Shown: positions 1 through 10,000, numbered from the stretch's first letter. The stretch: 47,252 nt of DNA from Oscillospiraceae bacterium (GCA_017435965.1 JAFSEA010000059.1:1-47252); one strand, 5' to 3'. Numbers and translations: made by a program. The notes: a model not told the origin generated them from the letters alone.

Positions 1-1394
1 TAAAAGAAATACCGAATGAAGAAATTCTCCGTCAGAGAGAATTTATAAACATAATAGCAGAGCGGAATGTGGGAAAGAATCTCACCGCTTTCGTTGATAC
101 ATACGGCTGTCAGCAGAATGAGGCGGATAGTGAAATCATCCGAGGAATGCTCATCGAAATGGGCTATTCAATGGCAGAGGATGAGTCAAATGCCAATCTT
201 ATAGTAATAAACTCCTGCGCTGTCCGTGAACACGCAGAGCAGAGAGTCCTCGGCAATGTAGGGCAGCTTATCCATGTAAAGAGAAAAACAAACTGTATAA
301 TTGCAGTCTGCGGATGTATGGTACAGCAGCCTGCTATGGCAGAAAAGATAAAGAAGAGCTATCCTCTTGTAAATCTTGTTTTCGGAGTCCATGCACTTTA
401 TCGTTTTCCTGAGCTTTTAAACCGAGTAATGACCACGGGAAAGCGTGTGTTTGATATTGAACAGAAGGATGGCGAAATTGCGGAAGGACTTCCGGTGCTC
501 CGAAAGGATAAGATTAAGGCGTGGACATCGGTTACCTACGGATGCAATAATTTCTGCACATACTGTATCGTGCCTTATGTCCGGGGAAGGGAACGTTCCC
601 GTGACCCAGAAAAAATAGTGAGAGAGGTACGTGAGCTTATAGAGAACGGTTGTCGTGATATAACACTTCTTGGTCAGAATGTAAATTCTTACGGAAATGA
701 CCTTGATTGTGATATTGATTTTGCAGCTCTTCTTGAGAGGATAAATGCTATTCCTGGTGACTTCAGAATACGATTTATGACAAGTCACCCAAAGGATGCA
801 ACTCATCGTCTTTTTGACGTTATGGCGAAGTGCGAAAAGGTTGCAAAGCACATTCATCTTCCTTTCCAGTCGGGAAGCGACAGAATACTTAAGCTTATGA
901 ACCGCCGTTATGACGGTGCAAAATACCGTGAGCTTGTGGCATATGCGAGAAGCAAAATGCCGGATATATCCGTAACAAGCGATATCATCGTAGGCTTTCC
1001 CGGAGAAACCGAGGAAGATTTTGGCGACACATTAAAGCTTATTTCCGATGTAGGCTTTGACGGACTCTTTGTATTCATCTATTCAAAGAGAAGCGGTACT
1101 CCTGCCGCAGAAATGGAAGACCTCACTCCGAGAGAAGAAAAGGTAAAACGATTCCAGCGTCTTTTTGATTTGCAGGATGAAATCACGGCAAAGAGGTCGG
1201 CTTGCCTTCTCGGTGCAGAGGTTGAAGTGCTTGTTGAAGCAACACAGGAGGACCAGGGTGAATATAATCTCCTTGCAAGAACCGAGGGGAATCGACCCGT
1301 GTATGTGAAGGGCGATGCCTCTCTTGTGGGAACTTTTACAAAGGCAAAAATAACTGATTCCTCAAAATGGGGAATGTATGGTGAATTGGTTTAA
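1..1394 (+). CDS. miaB: tRNA 2-methylthio-N6-isopentenyladenosine synthase MiaB (5' partial)
   Basis: Radical-SAM methylthiotransferase that converts i6A37 of tRNA to ms2i6A37. Numbering from the GTG at 69, the N-terminal domain carries the cluster cysteines C14 (TYGCQQNE), C50 (NSCAVREH) and C83. The radical SAM motif CxxxCxxC is C159/C163/C166, and a TRAM-like segment ends the protein. The frame is open from base 3 through base 68 and encodes a plausible MiaB N-terminal leader ending in IIAERN before the GTG. The true start is therefore probably upstream of the window and the GTG at 69 is internal. mutS follows 13 nt downstream. The pairing with miaA 4.6 kb downstream fits the pathway, since MiaA makes the i6A substrate of MiaB. 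Confidence 0.95.
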   Translation, partial: KEIPNEEILRQREFINIIAERNVGKNLTAFVDTYGCQQNEADSEIIRGMLIEMGYSMAEDESNANLIVINSCAVREHAEQRVLGNVGQLIHVKRKTNCIIAVCGCMVQQPAMAEKIKKSYPLVNLVFGVHALYRFPELLNRVMTTGKRVFDIEQKDGEIAEGLPVLRKDKIKAWTSVTYGCNNFCTYCIVPYVRGRERSRDPEKIVREVRELIENGCRDITLLGQNVNSYGNDLDCDIDFAALLERINAIPGDFRIRFMTSHPKDATHRLFDVMAKCEKVAKHIHLPFQSGSDRILKLMNRRYDGAKYRELVAYARSKMPDISVTSDIIVGFPGETEEDFGDTLKLISDVGFDGLFVFIYSKRSGTPAAEMEDLTPREEKVKRFQRLFDLQDEITAKRSACLLGAEVEVLVEATQEDQGEYNLLARTEGNRPVYVKGDASLVGTFTKAKITDSSKWGMYGELV

Positions 1395-1407
1395 TTTTAA
1401 AGGATAA

Positions 1408-4017
1408 GTGGGTAGTGAAATGGAACAGCTTTCTCCGATGATGCAACAATATATGGCGATAAAGGAGCAGAACAAAGACAGTATTCTGTTCTTCCGTCTC
1501 GGCGACTTTTATGAGATGTTTTTTGAAGATGCTGAAATTGCATCAAAAGAGCTTGAACTCACCCTCACGGGAAAAGTTTGCGGAATGGCGGAGCGTGCAC
1601 CGATGTGTGGTGTACCATATCATTCTGCCGAAAGCTATATCGCCCGTCTTATAGCAAAAGGCTATAAGGTGGCAATCTGTGAGCAGACGGAAGAAGTCAC
1701 AAAGGGCAAAAAGCTCGTTGACCGTGAAATTGTGAGAATTGTAACTCCCGGAACAGTCATTGAGAATACAATGCTCGATGAAACAAGAAATAATTACATA
1801 TGCGCAATTTATCGTGAGGGAGACAATGTGGGAATTTCCTTTATGGATATCTCTACGGGTGAGGCTTTTTGTACAGAACTTTCGGGAGAAGATTCAGCAG
1901 AGCAGACTATTGAAGAAGTAGTCAAGTTCTCACCCTCCGAAGCGATCATAAACGGCGAGTTCTGGAATGATGCGTTTTCAAGAGATTACATAAGAGGAAA
2001 TCTTGGGGTAAACTCGGAAAAGGGAAATGCAGACATCTATGAATATGAAAATGCAAAGCAAAGAATATTCTCCCATTTCGGAACTGAAAATCCGGAGGAA
2101 ATCGGACTTGTATCCAAAGGTGTTTCGGTAAACGCCACCGGTGCACTTCTTGCGTATCTTCACGATACGCAGAAAACAAGTCTTTCTCATATAAATAAAA
2201 TAGAGTTTTATTCAAGAGAGCAGTATATGATTCTTGATGAAACTGCAAGAAGAAATCTCGAAATAAGTGAAACTATGCGCTCGAAAGAAAAGCGTGGTTC
2301 ACTTCTCTGGGCAATTGATAAAACAAAAACATCTATGGGTAGCCGCCTTCTTCGCTCGTGGCTTGAAAAACCGCTTATCTCTGTTTCTGAAATCAATAAC
2401 CGTCTTGATGCTGTCGCAGAGTTGGTTGCAGAGCCTATGACGAGGGAAGAAATGAGAGAAGCTATGAGTGCTGTCCGCGATATTGAAAGACTTCTCGGAC
2501 GTGTGGTATACGGTGCGGCAAACGGTCGTGACCTTATAGCAATGGCAAAGACTTTTGAGGCTATTCCTGCGATAAAGGAAAAAATTTCAAAGTTTACTTC
2601 TCCGCTTCTCGTGTCGCTTTGTGCAAAAACCGATGGTCTTTCGGATATGGAAAAGCTCATTTCCGATGCAATATGCGATGAGCCTCCTTTTTCAATCCGC
2701 GAAGGCGGAATTATCCGTGAGGGATATAGTGAAGAAGTTGAAAAGCTTCGTGATATGCTCAAAAACGGCAGTACATATATAGCAGAGCTTACCGCAAAGG
2801 AAAGAGAAGCTACGGGAATCAAAAACCTGAAAATAGCATACAATCGTGTTTTTGGATATTATATTGAAGTCACAAAATCAAACCTCGCAGACGTTCCGGA
2901 CAGATATATAAGGAAGCAGACTCTTGCAAATGCGGAGAGATACATAACCGAAGAGCTCAAAGAGCTTGAAACAATGATTCTCGGTGCAAAGGAAATGGTA
3001 TGCAATCTGGAAGCCGAGATTTTCAAAGGTATTTGTGCAAAGATAACGGAGAACATCACCAGGATAAGGGAAACCTCCGTTGCTCTTGCAACTCTTGATG
3101 TAATAGTGAATTTCGCATCTGTTGCATCGCGTTACGGTTACTGCAGACCGAAGGTGACATCCGGGGCAAAGATAAGTATCAAAGATGGTCGTCATCCGGT
3201 TGTTGAAAGGGTTATAAAAGACACTCTTTTTGTTCCCAATGATGCAAATCTCGACTGTGGCGACAACCGTATGGCAATTATCACAGGACCCAATATGGCA
3301 GGTAAATCAACCTTTATGCGTCAGGTTGCACTCATAACACTTATGGCGCAGATAGGCTGTTTTGTTCCTGCAAAGAGCGCGGAAATCGGTGTGGTTGACA
3401 GGATTTTTACAAGAATCGGTGCATCTGATGACCTTGCATCGGGTCAGTCAACCTTTATGGTGGAAATGAGTGAGGTTTCCGAAATTATAAAAAAGGCAAC
3501 GAAAAAGAGCCTTATTATTCTTGATGAAATAGGACGTGGAACATCCACCTTTGACGGTATGGCAATCGCAAGGTCTGTCATTGAGTATGTTTCCGATAAA
3601 AAATGTATTGGTGCAAAAACCCTCTTTGCAACGCACTATCACGAGCTTACAGAGCTTGAAGGAAAGCTTGACGGAATAAAGAATTATAACATCGCCGTTA
3701 AAAAGCACGGCTTTGATATCACCTTCCTCCGAAAGATTGTGCGAGGAAGTGCCGATGAAAGCTATGGTGTTGAGGTTGCACGCCTTGCAGGCATTCCGGA
3801 TTCTGTGACCCTTCGTGCAAAAGAGATTCTTGAAGGTCTTGAGAATGACATCGCAATTGCAAAGCCTGAATTTATCATTCCCGAAGAGCGTGTGCGCTCT
3901 CACGCGGGAGATGAGATTTTAAGAGAGCTTGCACATATGGACGTAAACACACTTTCTCCCCTTGAGGCTATATCGGTACTTTTTGACATGGCAAAGAGGG
4001 CAAGAGAAGCCGAATAA
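1408..4017 (+). CDS. mutS: DNA mismatch repair protein MutS
   Basis: Mismatch-recognition ATPase that recruits MutL. It is 869 residues, normal for bacterial MutS. The mismatch-wedging Phe-X-Glu motif is F34-Y-E36 within RLGDFYEMF. The Walker A loop GPNMAGKST spans residues 627-635 and is followed by the Walker B segment LIILDEIGRGTSTFDG and the signature histidine loop FATHYHELTELE. Two starts are possible. GTG 1408 has AAGGA only 4 nt upstream; ATG 1420 gives the more typical N-terminus MEQLSPMMQQY but lies 16 nt from that site. It is tightly linked to miaB upstream and to mutL 23 nt downstream, the usual clostridial mutSL order. Confidence 0.97.
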   Translation: MGSEMEQLSPMMQQYMAIKEQNKDSILFFRLGDFYEMFFEDAEIASKELELTLTGKVCGMAERAPMCGVPYHSAESYIARLIAKGYKVAICEQTEEVTKGKKLVDREIVRIVTPGTVIENTMLDETRNNYICAIYREGDNVGISFMDISTGEAFCTELSGEDSAEQTIEEVVKFSPSEAIINGEFWNDAFSRDYIRGNLGVNSEKGNADIYEYENAKQRIFSHFGTENPEEIGLVSKGVSVNATGALLAYLHDTQKTSLSHINKIEFYSREQYMILDETARRNLEISETMRSKEKRGSLLWAIDKTKTSMGSRLLRSWLEKPLISVSEINNRLDAVAELVAEPMTREEMREAMSAVRDIERLLGRVVYGAANGRDLIAMAKTFEAIPAIKEKISKFTSPLLVSLCAKTDGLSDMEKLISDAICDEPPFSIREGGIIREGYSEEVEKLRDMLKNGSTYIAELTAKEREATGIKNLKIAYNRVFGYYIEVTKSNLADVPDRYIRKQTLANAERYITEELKELETMILGAKEMVCNLEAEIFKGICAKITENITRIRETSVALATLDVIVNFASVASRYGYCRPKVTSGAKISIKDGRHPVVERVIKDTLFVPNDANLDCGDNRMAIITGPNMAGKSTFMRQVALITLMAQIGCFVPAKSAEIGVVDRIFTRIGASDDLASGQSTFMVEMSEVSEIIKKATKKSLIILDEIGRGTSTFDGMAIARSVIEYVSDKKCIGAKTLFATHYHELTELEGKLDGIKNYNIAVKKHGFDITFLRKIVRGSADESYGVEVARLAGIPDSVTLRAKEILEGLENDIAIAKPEFIIPEERVRSHAGDEILRELAHMDVNTLSPLEAISVLFDMAKRAREAE

Positions 4018-4040
4018 AAAAGAAAGGCAGGTGGGATGAA

Positions 4041-5987
4041 ATGAGCAAAGTAAAAGTGCTTGATCAGCACGTTGCAAATATGATAGCTGCAGGCGAAGTG
4101 GTTGAAAATCCCGCCTCTGTAGTAAAAGAGCTTTTAGAAAATGCAATAGACGCAAAATCCTCTTCCGTAACGGTTGAAATCCAGAATGGAGGAATATCAT
4201 ATATCCGTATAACGGATGATGGTATCGGGATGGAGCGTGATGATGCAAAATGCGCTTTTCTCCGCCACGCAACAAGCAAGATTTCAAATGCCGATGATCT
4301 TGAGTGCATCCACACTCTCGGCTTTCGCGGTGAAGCTCTGGCGGCAATATCCTCGGTGTCAAAGATTGACCTCATAACGAAAACTGCTGATAGTGATATG
4401 GGAATTGCCCTCCGTGTTGAAGCGGGAAAGGTTGTCCGTGAAAGTGAATCGGGATGCCCTGACGGCACAACCATAGTTGTAAGAGAGCTTTTTTATAACA
4501 CTCCTGCCCGTATGCGCTTTCTTAAGAAGGATGCAACGGAGGCTGCGGCTGTGGAGAGCGTTGTGAAATCGGCTGCTCTTTCTCATCCCGAGGTTTCCGT
4601 AAAATTCATAAAAGATGGCAGGGACATTCTCCACACTCCCGGTGATGGCGTTGTGAAATCCTGTATGTATGCGCTTTTCGGTAGGGATTTTGCAAATGGT
4701 ATGCTTGATGTGGAGTGTGTTGAACGGGGAATGAAGGTCACGGGTTTTGCAAGCACTCCCATTGCATCAAGAGGAAACAGAACTCTCCAGTTCTTTTTTG
4801 TGAACGGCAGACCTGTAAAGTCGAGAATGCTCTCTGTTGCACTTGACAATGCTTATAAAGAGCGTATTATGAAGGGGCGTTTTCCCACTTGTGTGCTTAT
4901 GCTCGATATTCCACTCGGTCAGGTGGATGTAAACGTTCATCCGGCAAAAACCGAGGTTAAGTTTGCAAGAGAACGGGATGTTTTCGATATTGTGTATTTC
5001 GGCGTGAAATCAGCTCTTGAAAAGAGCGAAAAACGTGAGATAAAACCACCGATGGCAATAAATCGCCCCGACCCCGTTGATAATATAACGGAGCAGCAAA
5101 CACGCATTGAGCTTTCACCACCCGAGGTAAAAAGAGAAGAAAAAAAGGATTATGTAACACCGAGAGAAAAAATTATTTCTCCCGAGGAAATAAAGAAAGA
5201 CATATCTCCAAACTTTGAAAGAAGAAACCCCGAAGAACGGGTTATGCTCAGATCACCCATATTTGAAAGACTTGTCCGCAGGCCGGAAGAAAAAGAGGAA
5301 ACGGTCATTCCGAAGAAACGGACTCAGGAAAACGTAGTAAATGATGAAGTTGAAACCTTAACCGCTGTTTTGCCCGAAGAAAAAGAAACTCCGGTTTGTG
5401 AGAAAAAGGAAATTGAGCCCATTATAAAGTTTGTCGGCGAGACAATGAACACGTATATAATCGTTGAAAAAGACGAAACTGTAATTTTTATAGACAAGCA
5501 CGCAGCCCACGAACGTATAATTTTTGAAAAACTCAAAGCGGAAAAAGGTGCGGTACAGAGTCAAATACTTCTCACTCCTGAAATTGTTGAGACAGATAAA
5601 ACGCTTGTGCCGATTTTGATTGAAAATCGCGAAGAGCTTCTCTCGCTTGGATTTGATGTGGATGATTTCGGTGACGGAAGAATTGTTATATCGGCAATTC
5701 CCGATGGTATAGACACAAGCGATGCCGTGGCGATACTTGATAGCCTTTCAGAAACAATGAAGGGCGGAGCACGACCGGCACTTCCCGAAATAATGGCAGA
5801 GACAATGTACTCCGTTGCCTGTAAGGCTGCGATTAAAGCAGGACAGAAAAACAGTCCCGAAGAGCTTATGTCACTTGCAAAAAGAGTTCTTCTTTCTGAT
5901 GATATACGCTATTGCCCTCATGGCAGGCCTGTTATGTTTGAAATGTCAAAAACAGAACTTGAAAAGAAGTTCAAAAGAATAGTGTAA
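4041..5987 (+). CDS. mutL: DNA mismatch repair endonuclease MutL
   Basis: MutS partner with an N-terminal GHKL ATPase and a C-terminal dimerisation/endonuclease domain. ATPase motifs are visible: ELLENAIDAKS, DDGIGM and TLGFRGEAL. A charged, low-complexity linker covers roughly residues 335-465. The C-terminal domain holds DKHAAHERIIFE starting at D485, a variant of the family metal motif DQHA-x2-E-x4-E with Lys in place of Gln. ACKAAIKAG and CPHGRP follow, so a latent nicking endonuclease like that of MutL in Gram-positives is expected. The ATG at 4041 has a GGCAGGTGGG-like ribosome binding site. miaA begins 7 nt after the stop. Confidence 0.97.
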   Translation: MSKVKVLDQHVANMIAAGEVVENPASVVKELLENAIDAKSSSVTVEIQNGGISYIRITDDGIGMERDDAKCAFLRHATSKISNADDLECIHTLGFRGEALAAISSVSKIDLITKTADSDMGIALRVEAGKVVRESESGCPDGTTIVVRELFYNTPARMRFLKKDATEAAAVESVVKSAALSHPEVSVKFIKDGRDILHTPGDGVVKSCMYALFGRDFANGMLDVECVERGMKVTGFASTPIASRGNRTLQFFFVNGRPVKSRMLSVALDNAYKERIMKGRFPTCVLMLDIPLGQVDVNVHPAKTEVKFARERDVFDIVYFGVKSALEKSEKREIKPPMAINRPDPVDNITEQQTRIELSPPEVKREEKKDYVTPREKIISPEEIKKDISPNFERRNPEERVMLRSPIFERLVRRPEEKEETVIPKKRTQENVVNDEVETLTAVLPEEKETPVCEKKEIEPIIKFVGETMNTYIIVEKDETVIFIDKHAAHERIIFEKLKAEKGAVQSQILLTPEIVETDKTLVPILIENREELLSLGFDVDDFGDGRIVISAIPDGIDTSDAVAILDSLSETMKGGARPALPEIMAETMYSVACKAAIKAGQKNSPEELMSLAKRVLLSDDIRYCPHGRPVMFEMSKTELEKKFKRIV

Positions 5988-5994
5988 ATTAAGT

Positions 5995-6945
5995 ATGGAA
6001 AACAAAAAGAAAAAAGTTATATGTATAGTCGGGCCTACGGCATCGGGAAAAACGGCTCTTTCTGTTGCTCTGGCAAAGGAGCTTTGCGGCGAAGTTGTTT
6101 CCTGTGACTCGATGCAGATTTATCGTGGGATGGATATAGGTACTGCAAAACCGACGGTTGATGAAATGCAAGGAATTCCTCATCATATGTTTTCCGTTGT
6201 GTCTCCTGAGGAAAATTACTCTGTTGCAAGATATGTGGAGGAAGCCGGCTTTTGTGTGGATGATATTATAAGCAGAGATAAGTTTCCGATAATAGTCGGA
6301 GGAACGGGTCTTTATGTTGATTCTCTCATAAAAGGTATTGAGTTTGCTGAATTCAGAGAAGATGAAGAATATCGAAATGAGCTCTTCAGACTTTGCGAGG
6401 AAAAGGGGAATACTTATATTCACAATATGTTGAAAGAAGTTGATCCCGAACGCGCCGCCGAGATACACGAGAACAATGTAAAACGTGTTATTCGTGCTCT
6501 TGAGGTATATAAAGCCACGGGAAGAACGATATCCGAGCACGATGCGGAAAGTATGAAAAAGCCGCCTAAATATGATGCGATATACATAGGACTTATGTTT
6601 GAGGACAGAGAAAAGCTTTATGACAGGATAAATCTGCGTGTGGATATGATGCTGAAAGCGGGGCTTTGCGATGAGGTTCAAAAGCTGCTTGAGTCAGGAG
6701 TTTCTGCAAATGCAACATCAATGCAGGCAATAGGATATAAGGAAATGGTATCTTATTTTGCCGGAAATTGTTCACTTGCCGATGCCGCGGAGCAGATAAA
6801 ACAGTCATCGAGACGTTATGCAAAAAGACAGATGACCTGGTTTAAAAGGAATAAGAATATGAGATGGATTTCTGTTGATAAATCGAAAAATATTTCCGAC
6901 TTACTACAAGCTTCGATGAATTTCATAGCTTTCGAAGGTATATAA
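5995..6945 (+). CDS. miaA: tRNA dimethylallyltransferase MiaA
   Basis: Transfers dimethylallyl from DMAPP to A37 of tRNAs that read codons starting with U, making the substrate of MiaB. The P-loop GPTASGKT is at residues 13-20, followed by the SCDSMQIYRGMDIGTAKP segment that carries the catalytic Asp and the DMAPP-contact region. Later come GGTGLYVDSL, and MTWFKRN near the C-terminus. The length of 316 residues is normal. It sits between mutL and hfq, the conserved order in many Firmicutes. No strong ribosome binding site is seen before the ATG, so translation may be coupled to mutL. Confidence 0.97.
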   Translation: MENKKKKVICIVGPTASGKTALSVALAKELCGEVVSCDSMQIYRGMDIGTAKPTVDEMQGIPHHMFSVVSPEENYSVARYVEEAGFCVDDIISRDKFPIIVGGTGLYVDSLIKGIEFAEFREDEEYRNELFRLCEEKGNTYIHNMLKEVDPERAAEIHENNVKRVIRALEVYKATGRTISEHDAESMKKPPKYDAIYIGLMFEDREKLYDRINLRVDMMLKAGLCDEVQKLLESGVSANATSMQAIGYKEMVSYFAGNCSLADAAEQIKQSSRRYAKRQMTWFKRNKNMRWISVDKSKNISDLLQASMNFIAFEGI

Positions 6946-6980
6946 TTAAAGCAAATATCTTTGAAAGAGTGTGATTTATT

Positions 6981-7241
6981 ATGACAAAGACAGCAGGGTT
7001 GCAGGATGTATTTCTCAACAGGGCAAGACGTGAAGGCGTAAGTGTAACGGTGTTCCTTACCAACGGTTTCCAGCTCAAGGGAAAAGTCGGAGGCTTTGAT
7101 TGCTTCACCGTAGTACTTTTAAGCGACGGACGGCAGCAGCTTATCTATAAGCATGCCATTTCAACGGTTGTGCCGTCAAAGGCACTTAAGTTTTTTGAAA
7201 TAGATGAAGAGGAGGAACCGCGGGAAGAATGCCTCAGTTGA
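6981..7241 (+). CDS. hfq: RNA chaperone Hfq
   Basis: Small Sm-like hexameric RNA-binding protein that helps sRNA-mRNA pairing. The N-terminal [34 protein letters not shown] is a clear Sm1 region, and [12 protein letters not shown] is the Sm2 motif (usually YKHAIST). The 86-residue protein has a short acidic C-terminal tail ([11 protein letters not shown]), as in Gram-positive Hfq. It follows miaA by 35 nt with GAAAGAGTGTGA upstream of the ATG. Its last 38 bases overlap the next gene in another frame. Confidence 0.96.
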   Translation: MTKTAGLQDVFLNRARREGVSVTVFLTNGFQLKGKVGGFDCFTVVLLSDGRQQLIYKHAISTVVPSKALKFFEIDEEEEPREECLS

Positions 7242-8514
7242 TACAGAGGCGTTTTCCGCAAGAACACAAATGAAACATAGAAACAGCTTGGTTTCAAAGT
7301 TAATAACGATAGTCCTGGGCCTTATGCTTTGTGCATATATAGGATACCAGGCTTATCGTGCGTTGTATAAACCGGTAGAAACTGTGAGTGCGGTCTATGT
7401 TGAGGTTGACAATTTTATACGTGTCAATGGTTGTGTGGTAAGAAATGAAAAGATACTTATAAAGAATTACGACTCCGGTGTTCTTGAGGCAGTTGCAGAT
7501 GAGGGCGAAAGAGTAAAGAACGGCGATCAGGTTGTTCTTGTTCATGCAAGCGAAGGATCTGCAGAAAAGAAGCGAGAAGCGGAAGAAATCGAAAAAGAAA
7601 TTGAGCAGATGACAACTCTCTATGCTCAAAGTAACGAAAATTTTGATATCGAAAAGGCAAATCAGCAAATTGTAGATAGTGCCATAAGTCTCATTGAGCT
7701 TCAGCACGGCAAATCACTTGAAGAATTGGATGAGAGAATTGAAGAACTCAAATTCGGAACTCTTGTGCGAGAATATATTTATCGTGACAAAGACGGTCTT
7801 TTGCGCGTAATTGAAGAACTCAAAGAAGAAAGGGATGAAGCGTCATCGGAGATCGTCATAAAAAACAGAATATATGCAAGTGATACAGGATATTTTTCGC
7901 GAAAAACAGATGGATATGAGAGTGTTCTGAATTACAATGAGCTTATGAATATGACTCCTGCGGACTTTGAGAAAGCCAGAAACCAACACGCCGATTCGCC
8001 GGAAAATGCGATAGGAAAAATTGTGTCAGACAGCAAGTGGTATTTTGCGGCGGTTTTGAGCGAGGAGGATATCAAAGCTCTCAAGCAGGATTCCAAGTTG
8101 TTGGATGAAGAAGGAAAGACTGTTACACTTAAGTTTGACGATAAAAAGTTGCCGGATGTATCAGCAAAAATCATCAAAAAAACAAAAGCGGAAAACGGGA
8201 AAGTTCTGCTGGTGATGGAATGTGCTACCAATATAGCTGATTTCACAAAAGTTCGTGATGTGGAAGCTGATATAGTTGTAGAGACTTATTCGGGACTCCG
8301 TGTGCCGCAAAAGTCCTTGCGTGTCAATGAGGGAAATGAAGGTGTTTATTGCCTTATAGATTCACAGGTGAAGTTCAAACGGATTGAGAAGCTGTTTGAA
8401 AAAGAAGGATATGCCATAGTGAAATATGATACAAGTGATACAAAATCGCTTCTCTTGTATGATGAAATTGTAGTTTCGGGCAAAGAACTCACAAATAAAA
8501 AAATTGTAAAGTAG
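7204..8514 (+). CDS. HlyD-like membrane-anchored protein
   Basis: Single-pass membrane protein with an extracytoplasmic coiled-coil and barrel organisation resembling HlyD-family adaptor proteins that often precede yggS-sepF in Clostridia. A basic N-terminus is followed by one transmembrane helix at about residues 32-52 ([18 protein letters not shown]). Next come a biotinyl-lipoyl-like hairpin ([19 protein letters not shown]) and a long Glu/Lys-rich coiled coil from about residue 115. No transporter partner is nearby, so a transport role is not shown; a cell-envelope or division role is only suggested by neighbours. The start is uncertain: ATG 7204 lies inside hfq without a clear ribosome binding site, and ATG 7270 ([10 protein letters not shown]) is the next in-frame candidate. 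Confidence 0.75.
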   Translation: MKRRNRGKNASVDTEAFSARTQMKHRNSLVSKLITIVLGLMLCAYIGYQAYRALYKPVETVSAVYVEVDNFIRVNGCVVRNEKILIKNYDSGVLEAVADEGERVKNGDQVVLVHASEGSAEKKREAEEIEKEIEQMTTLYAQSNENFDIEKANQQIVDSAISLIELQHGKSLEELDERIEELKFGTLVREYIYRDKDGLLRVIEELKEERDEASSEIVIKNRIYASDTGYFSRKTDGYESVLNYNELMNMTPADFEKARNQHADSPENAIGKIVSDSKWYFAAVLSEEDIKALKQDSKLLDEEGKTVTLKFDDKKLPDVSAKIIKKTKAENGKVLLVMECATNIADFTKVRDVEADIVVETYSGLRVPQKSLRVNEGNEGVYCLIDSQVKFKRIEKLFEKEGYAIVKYDTSDTKSLLLYDEIVVSGKELTNKKIVK

Positions 8515-8526
8515 GGATATAAAGAT

Positions 8527-9225
8527 ATGAGTCAGATTTCCGGAAATGTTGCGGCTCTCAAAAAAGAGATAGATGAGATAGCTCGTCTTACCGGTCGCAG
8601 CGGTGATGATATAACTCTTGTTGCCGCAACGAAAATGAATGATGCAGAGCGTGTACGCGAAGCTGTTGCGGCAGGTATTACCGTGTGTGGTGAAAACCGT
8701 GTTCAGGAGCTTCTTGAAAAATATGAGCAAGGTGCGTATGAAGGAAGTGAACTTCATTTTATCGGAACTTTGCAAACAAATAAGGTTAAATATATCGTAG
8801 GCAAAGTACAGCTTATTCAGTCGGTCAACTCGGTAAAACTCGCAAAAGAGATATCGAAATGCGCAGCGAAGCTCGGCATTGTGCAGGATGTTCTCGTTGA
8901 AGTCAATATAGGAAGCGAAGAGTCCAAAAGCGGTGCGAACGTTGAAAGTGTGTATGAGCTTATAGAGAATATTTCGCTTATTCCCAATATACGGGTACGT
9001 GGAATTATGACAATTCCGCCGATTTCGGATAATTTTGACGAACAAAAATGTTTTTTTACAAAAATGCAACAATTATTTATTGACATTGGGACAAAAAAAT
9101 ACGATAATATTAGTATGGAGTTTTTGTCTATGGGTATGAGTGGCGATTACCGCAATGCGATTCTGTGCGGAGCAAATATGGTTCGCATAGGCACAGGAAT
9201 ATTCGGTGCACGCCACTATTCATAA
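8527..9225 (+). CDS. yggS: PLP homeostasis protein, YggS/YlmE family
   Basis: Cytosolic fold-type III PLP-binding protein that keeps free PLP and amino/keto acid pools balanced; no enzyme activity is established for the family. The PLP-binding lysine is K36 in LVAATKMN. Other signatures are GENRVQELLEKY, HFIGTLQTNKV, the C-terminal LSMGMSGDYRNAI, and the phosphate-binding RIGTGIFGAR. It is 232 residues, as expected. It sits 12 nt after the HlyD-like gene and 30 nt before sepF, the conserved division-cluster arrangement. Confidence 0.95.
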   Translation: MSQISGNVAALKKEIDEIARLTGRSGDDITLVAATKMNDAERVREAVAAGITVCGENRVQELLEKYEQGAYEGSELHFIGTLQTNKVKYIVGKVQLIQSVNSVKLAKEISKCAAKLGIVQDVLVEVNIGSEESKSGANVESVYELIENISLIPNIRVRGIMTIPPISDNFDEQKCFFTKMQQLFIDIGTKKYDNISMEFLSMGMSGDYRNAILCGANMVRIGTGIFGARHYS

Positions 9226-9255
9226 CAAAATATAATTTTCAGGAGGATAAAAATT

Positions 9256-9684
9256 ATGGGTTTCATGGACAAGTTTAAAGAGTGGGCAAGAGTGGAAGAC
9301 GATGAGGAAGATGAATTTGATGAATTCGTAGCTTCCGAAGAACGCACAAAAGGCAGAGAATCTTCCGGTTCAAGACGTGACGACAGAGTTGTAAACATTC
9401 ACACCACAACTCAACTTCAGGTTGTGCTTGTAAAGCCGGAGAGATATGAAAACTCAACAGAGATTGCAGACCATCTCAAAGAGAAGCGTACTGTTGTGTT
9501 GAATCTTGAATCAACAAACAAAGATGCAGCACGACGCATTCTTGACTTCTTGAGTGGTGTTGCTTATACTAACGATGGTCAGATCAAGCGTGTTGCAAAC
9601 AGCACTTATATCATTACTCCGTATAATGTTGACCTTAAGGGAGACCTTATTGACGAACTCGAAAATAACGGACTTTACTTCTAA
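9256..9684 (+). CDS. sepF: cell division protein SepF
   Basis: FtsZ-binding protein that helps tether and align Z-ring filaments at the membrane. The N-terminus MGFMDKFKEW is a short amphipathic membrane-targeting helix. An acidic disordered linker (DDEEDEFDEF) follows, then the C-terminal SepF/DUF552 domain (about residues 50-142) with VVLNLESTNKDAARRILDFLSG and GQIKRVANSTYIITPYNV. The ATG is preceded by a strong CAGGAGG at 9240-9246. It lies in the yggS-sepF-yggT-divIVA cluster; ftsZ itself is not in the window. Confidence 0.96.
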   Translation: MGFMDKFKEWARVEDDEEDEFDEFVASEERTKGRESSGSRRDDRVVNIHTTTQLQVVLVKPERYENSTEIADHLKEKRTVVLNLESTNKDAARRILDFLSGVAYTNDGQIKRVANSTYIITPYNVDLKGDLIDELENNGLYF

Positions 9685-9714
9685 ACCGCTTTTTGGTTTT
9701 GAAAGGGAATAGGT

Positions 9715-9984
9715 ATGATAATTGATTTTTTACGGACGTTCATTTTGGCTATTTTGAGAGCCTATGAGCTTCTGTTTATTGTGCGTGCAATTCTTTCGTG
9801 GTTTCCGATGATGGAGCTTGGCGGAATAATGAGTTTCATTTATTCTGTGACAGAGCCGGTATTGGCACCTATTCGCTCGATGCTTCACAGAGTTCCGTTT
9901 CTTCGGGATTTTCCGTTGGATTTTTCGATTATTGTGGCATATATACTTATTGATGTGATACGAGTGTTGTTCTTACAGATATAG
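9715..9984 (+). CDS. yggT: YggT family membrane protein (YlmG)
   Basis: Small integral membrane protein of the YggT/YlmG family, found beside sepF and divIVA in many Firmicutes and linked to division or envelope organisation; the molecular role is not settled. Two hydrophobic helices are visible, about residues 3-28 and 66-88, around the typical AILSWFPM and TEPVLAPIRSML motifs. The length of 89 residues is typical. GAAAGGGAATAGGT precedes the ATG. No ylmH gene lies between it and divIVA, unlike in Bacillus. Confidence 0.92.
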   Translation: MIIDFLRTFILAILRAYELLFIVRAILSWFPMMELGGIMSFIYSVTEPVLAPIRSMLHRVPFLRDFPLDFSIIVAYILIDVIRVLFLQI

Positions 9985-10000
9985 ATGAGGTGATGAGGAT

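Noticed and set aside
5989-6681. Long minus-strand open frame of 230 codons opposite miaA
   Set aside because: It lies wholly within miaA, shows no domain or ribosome binding site, and reflects codon bias of the real gene.
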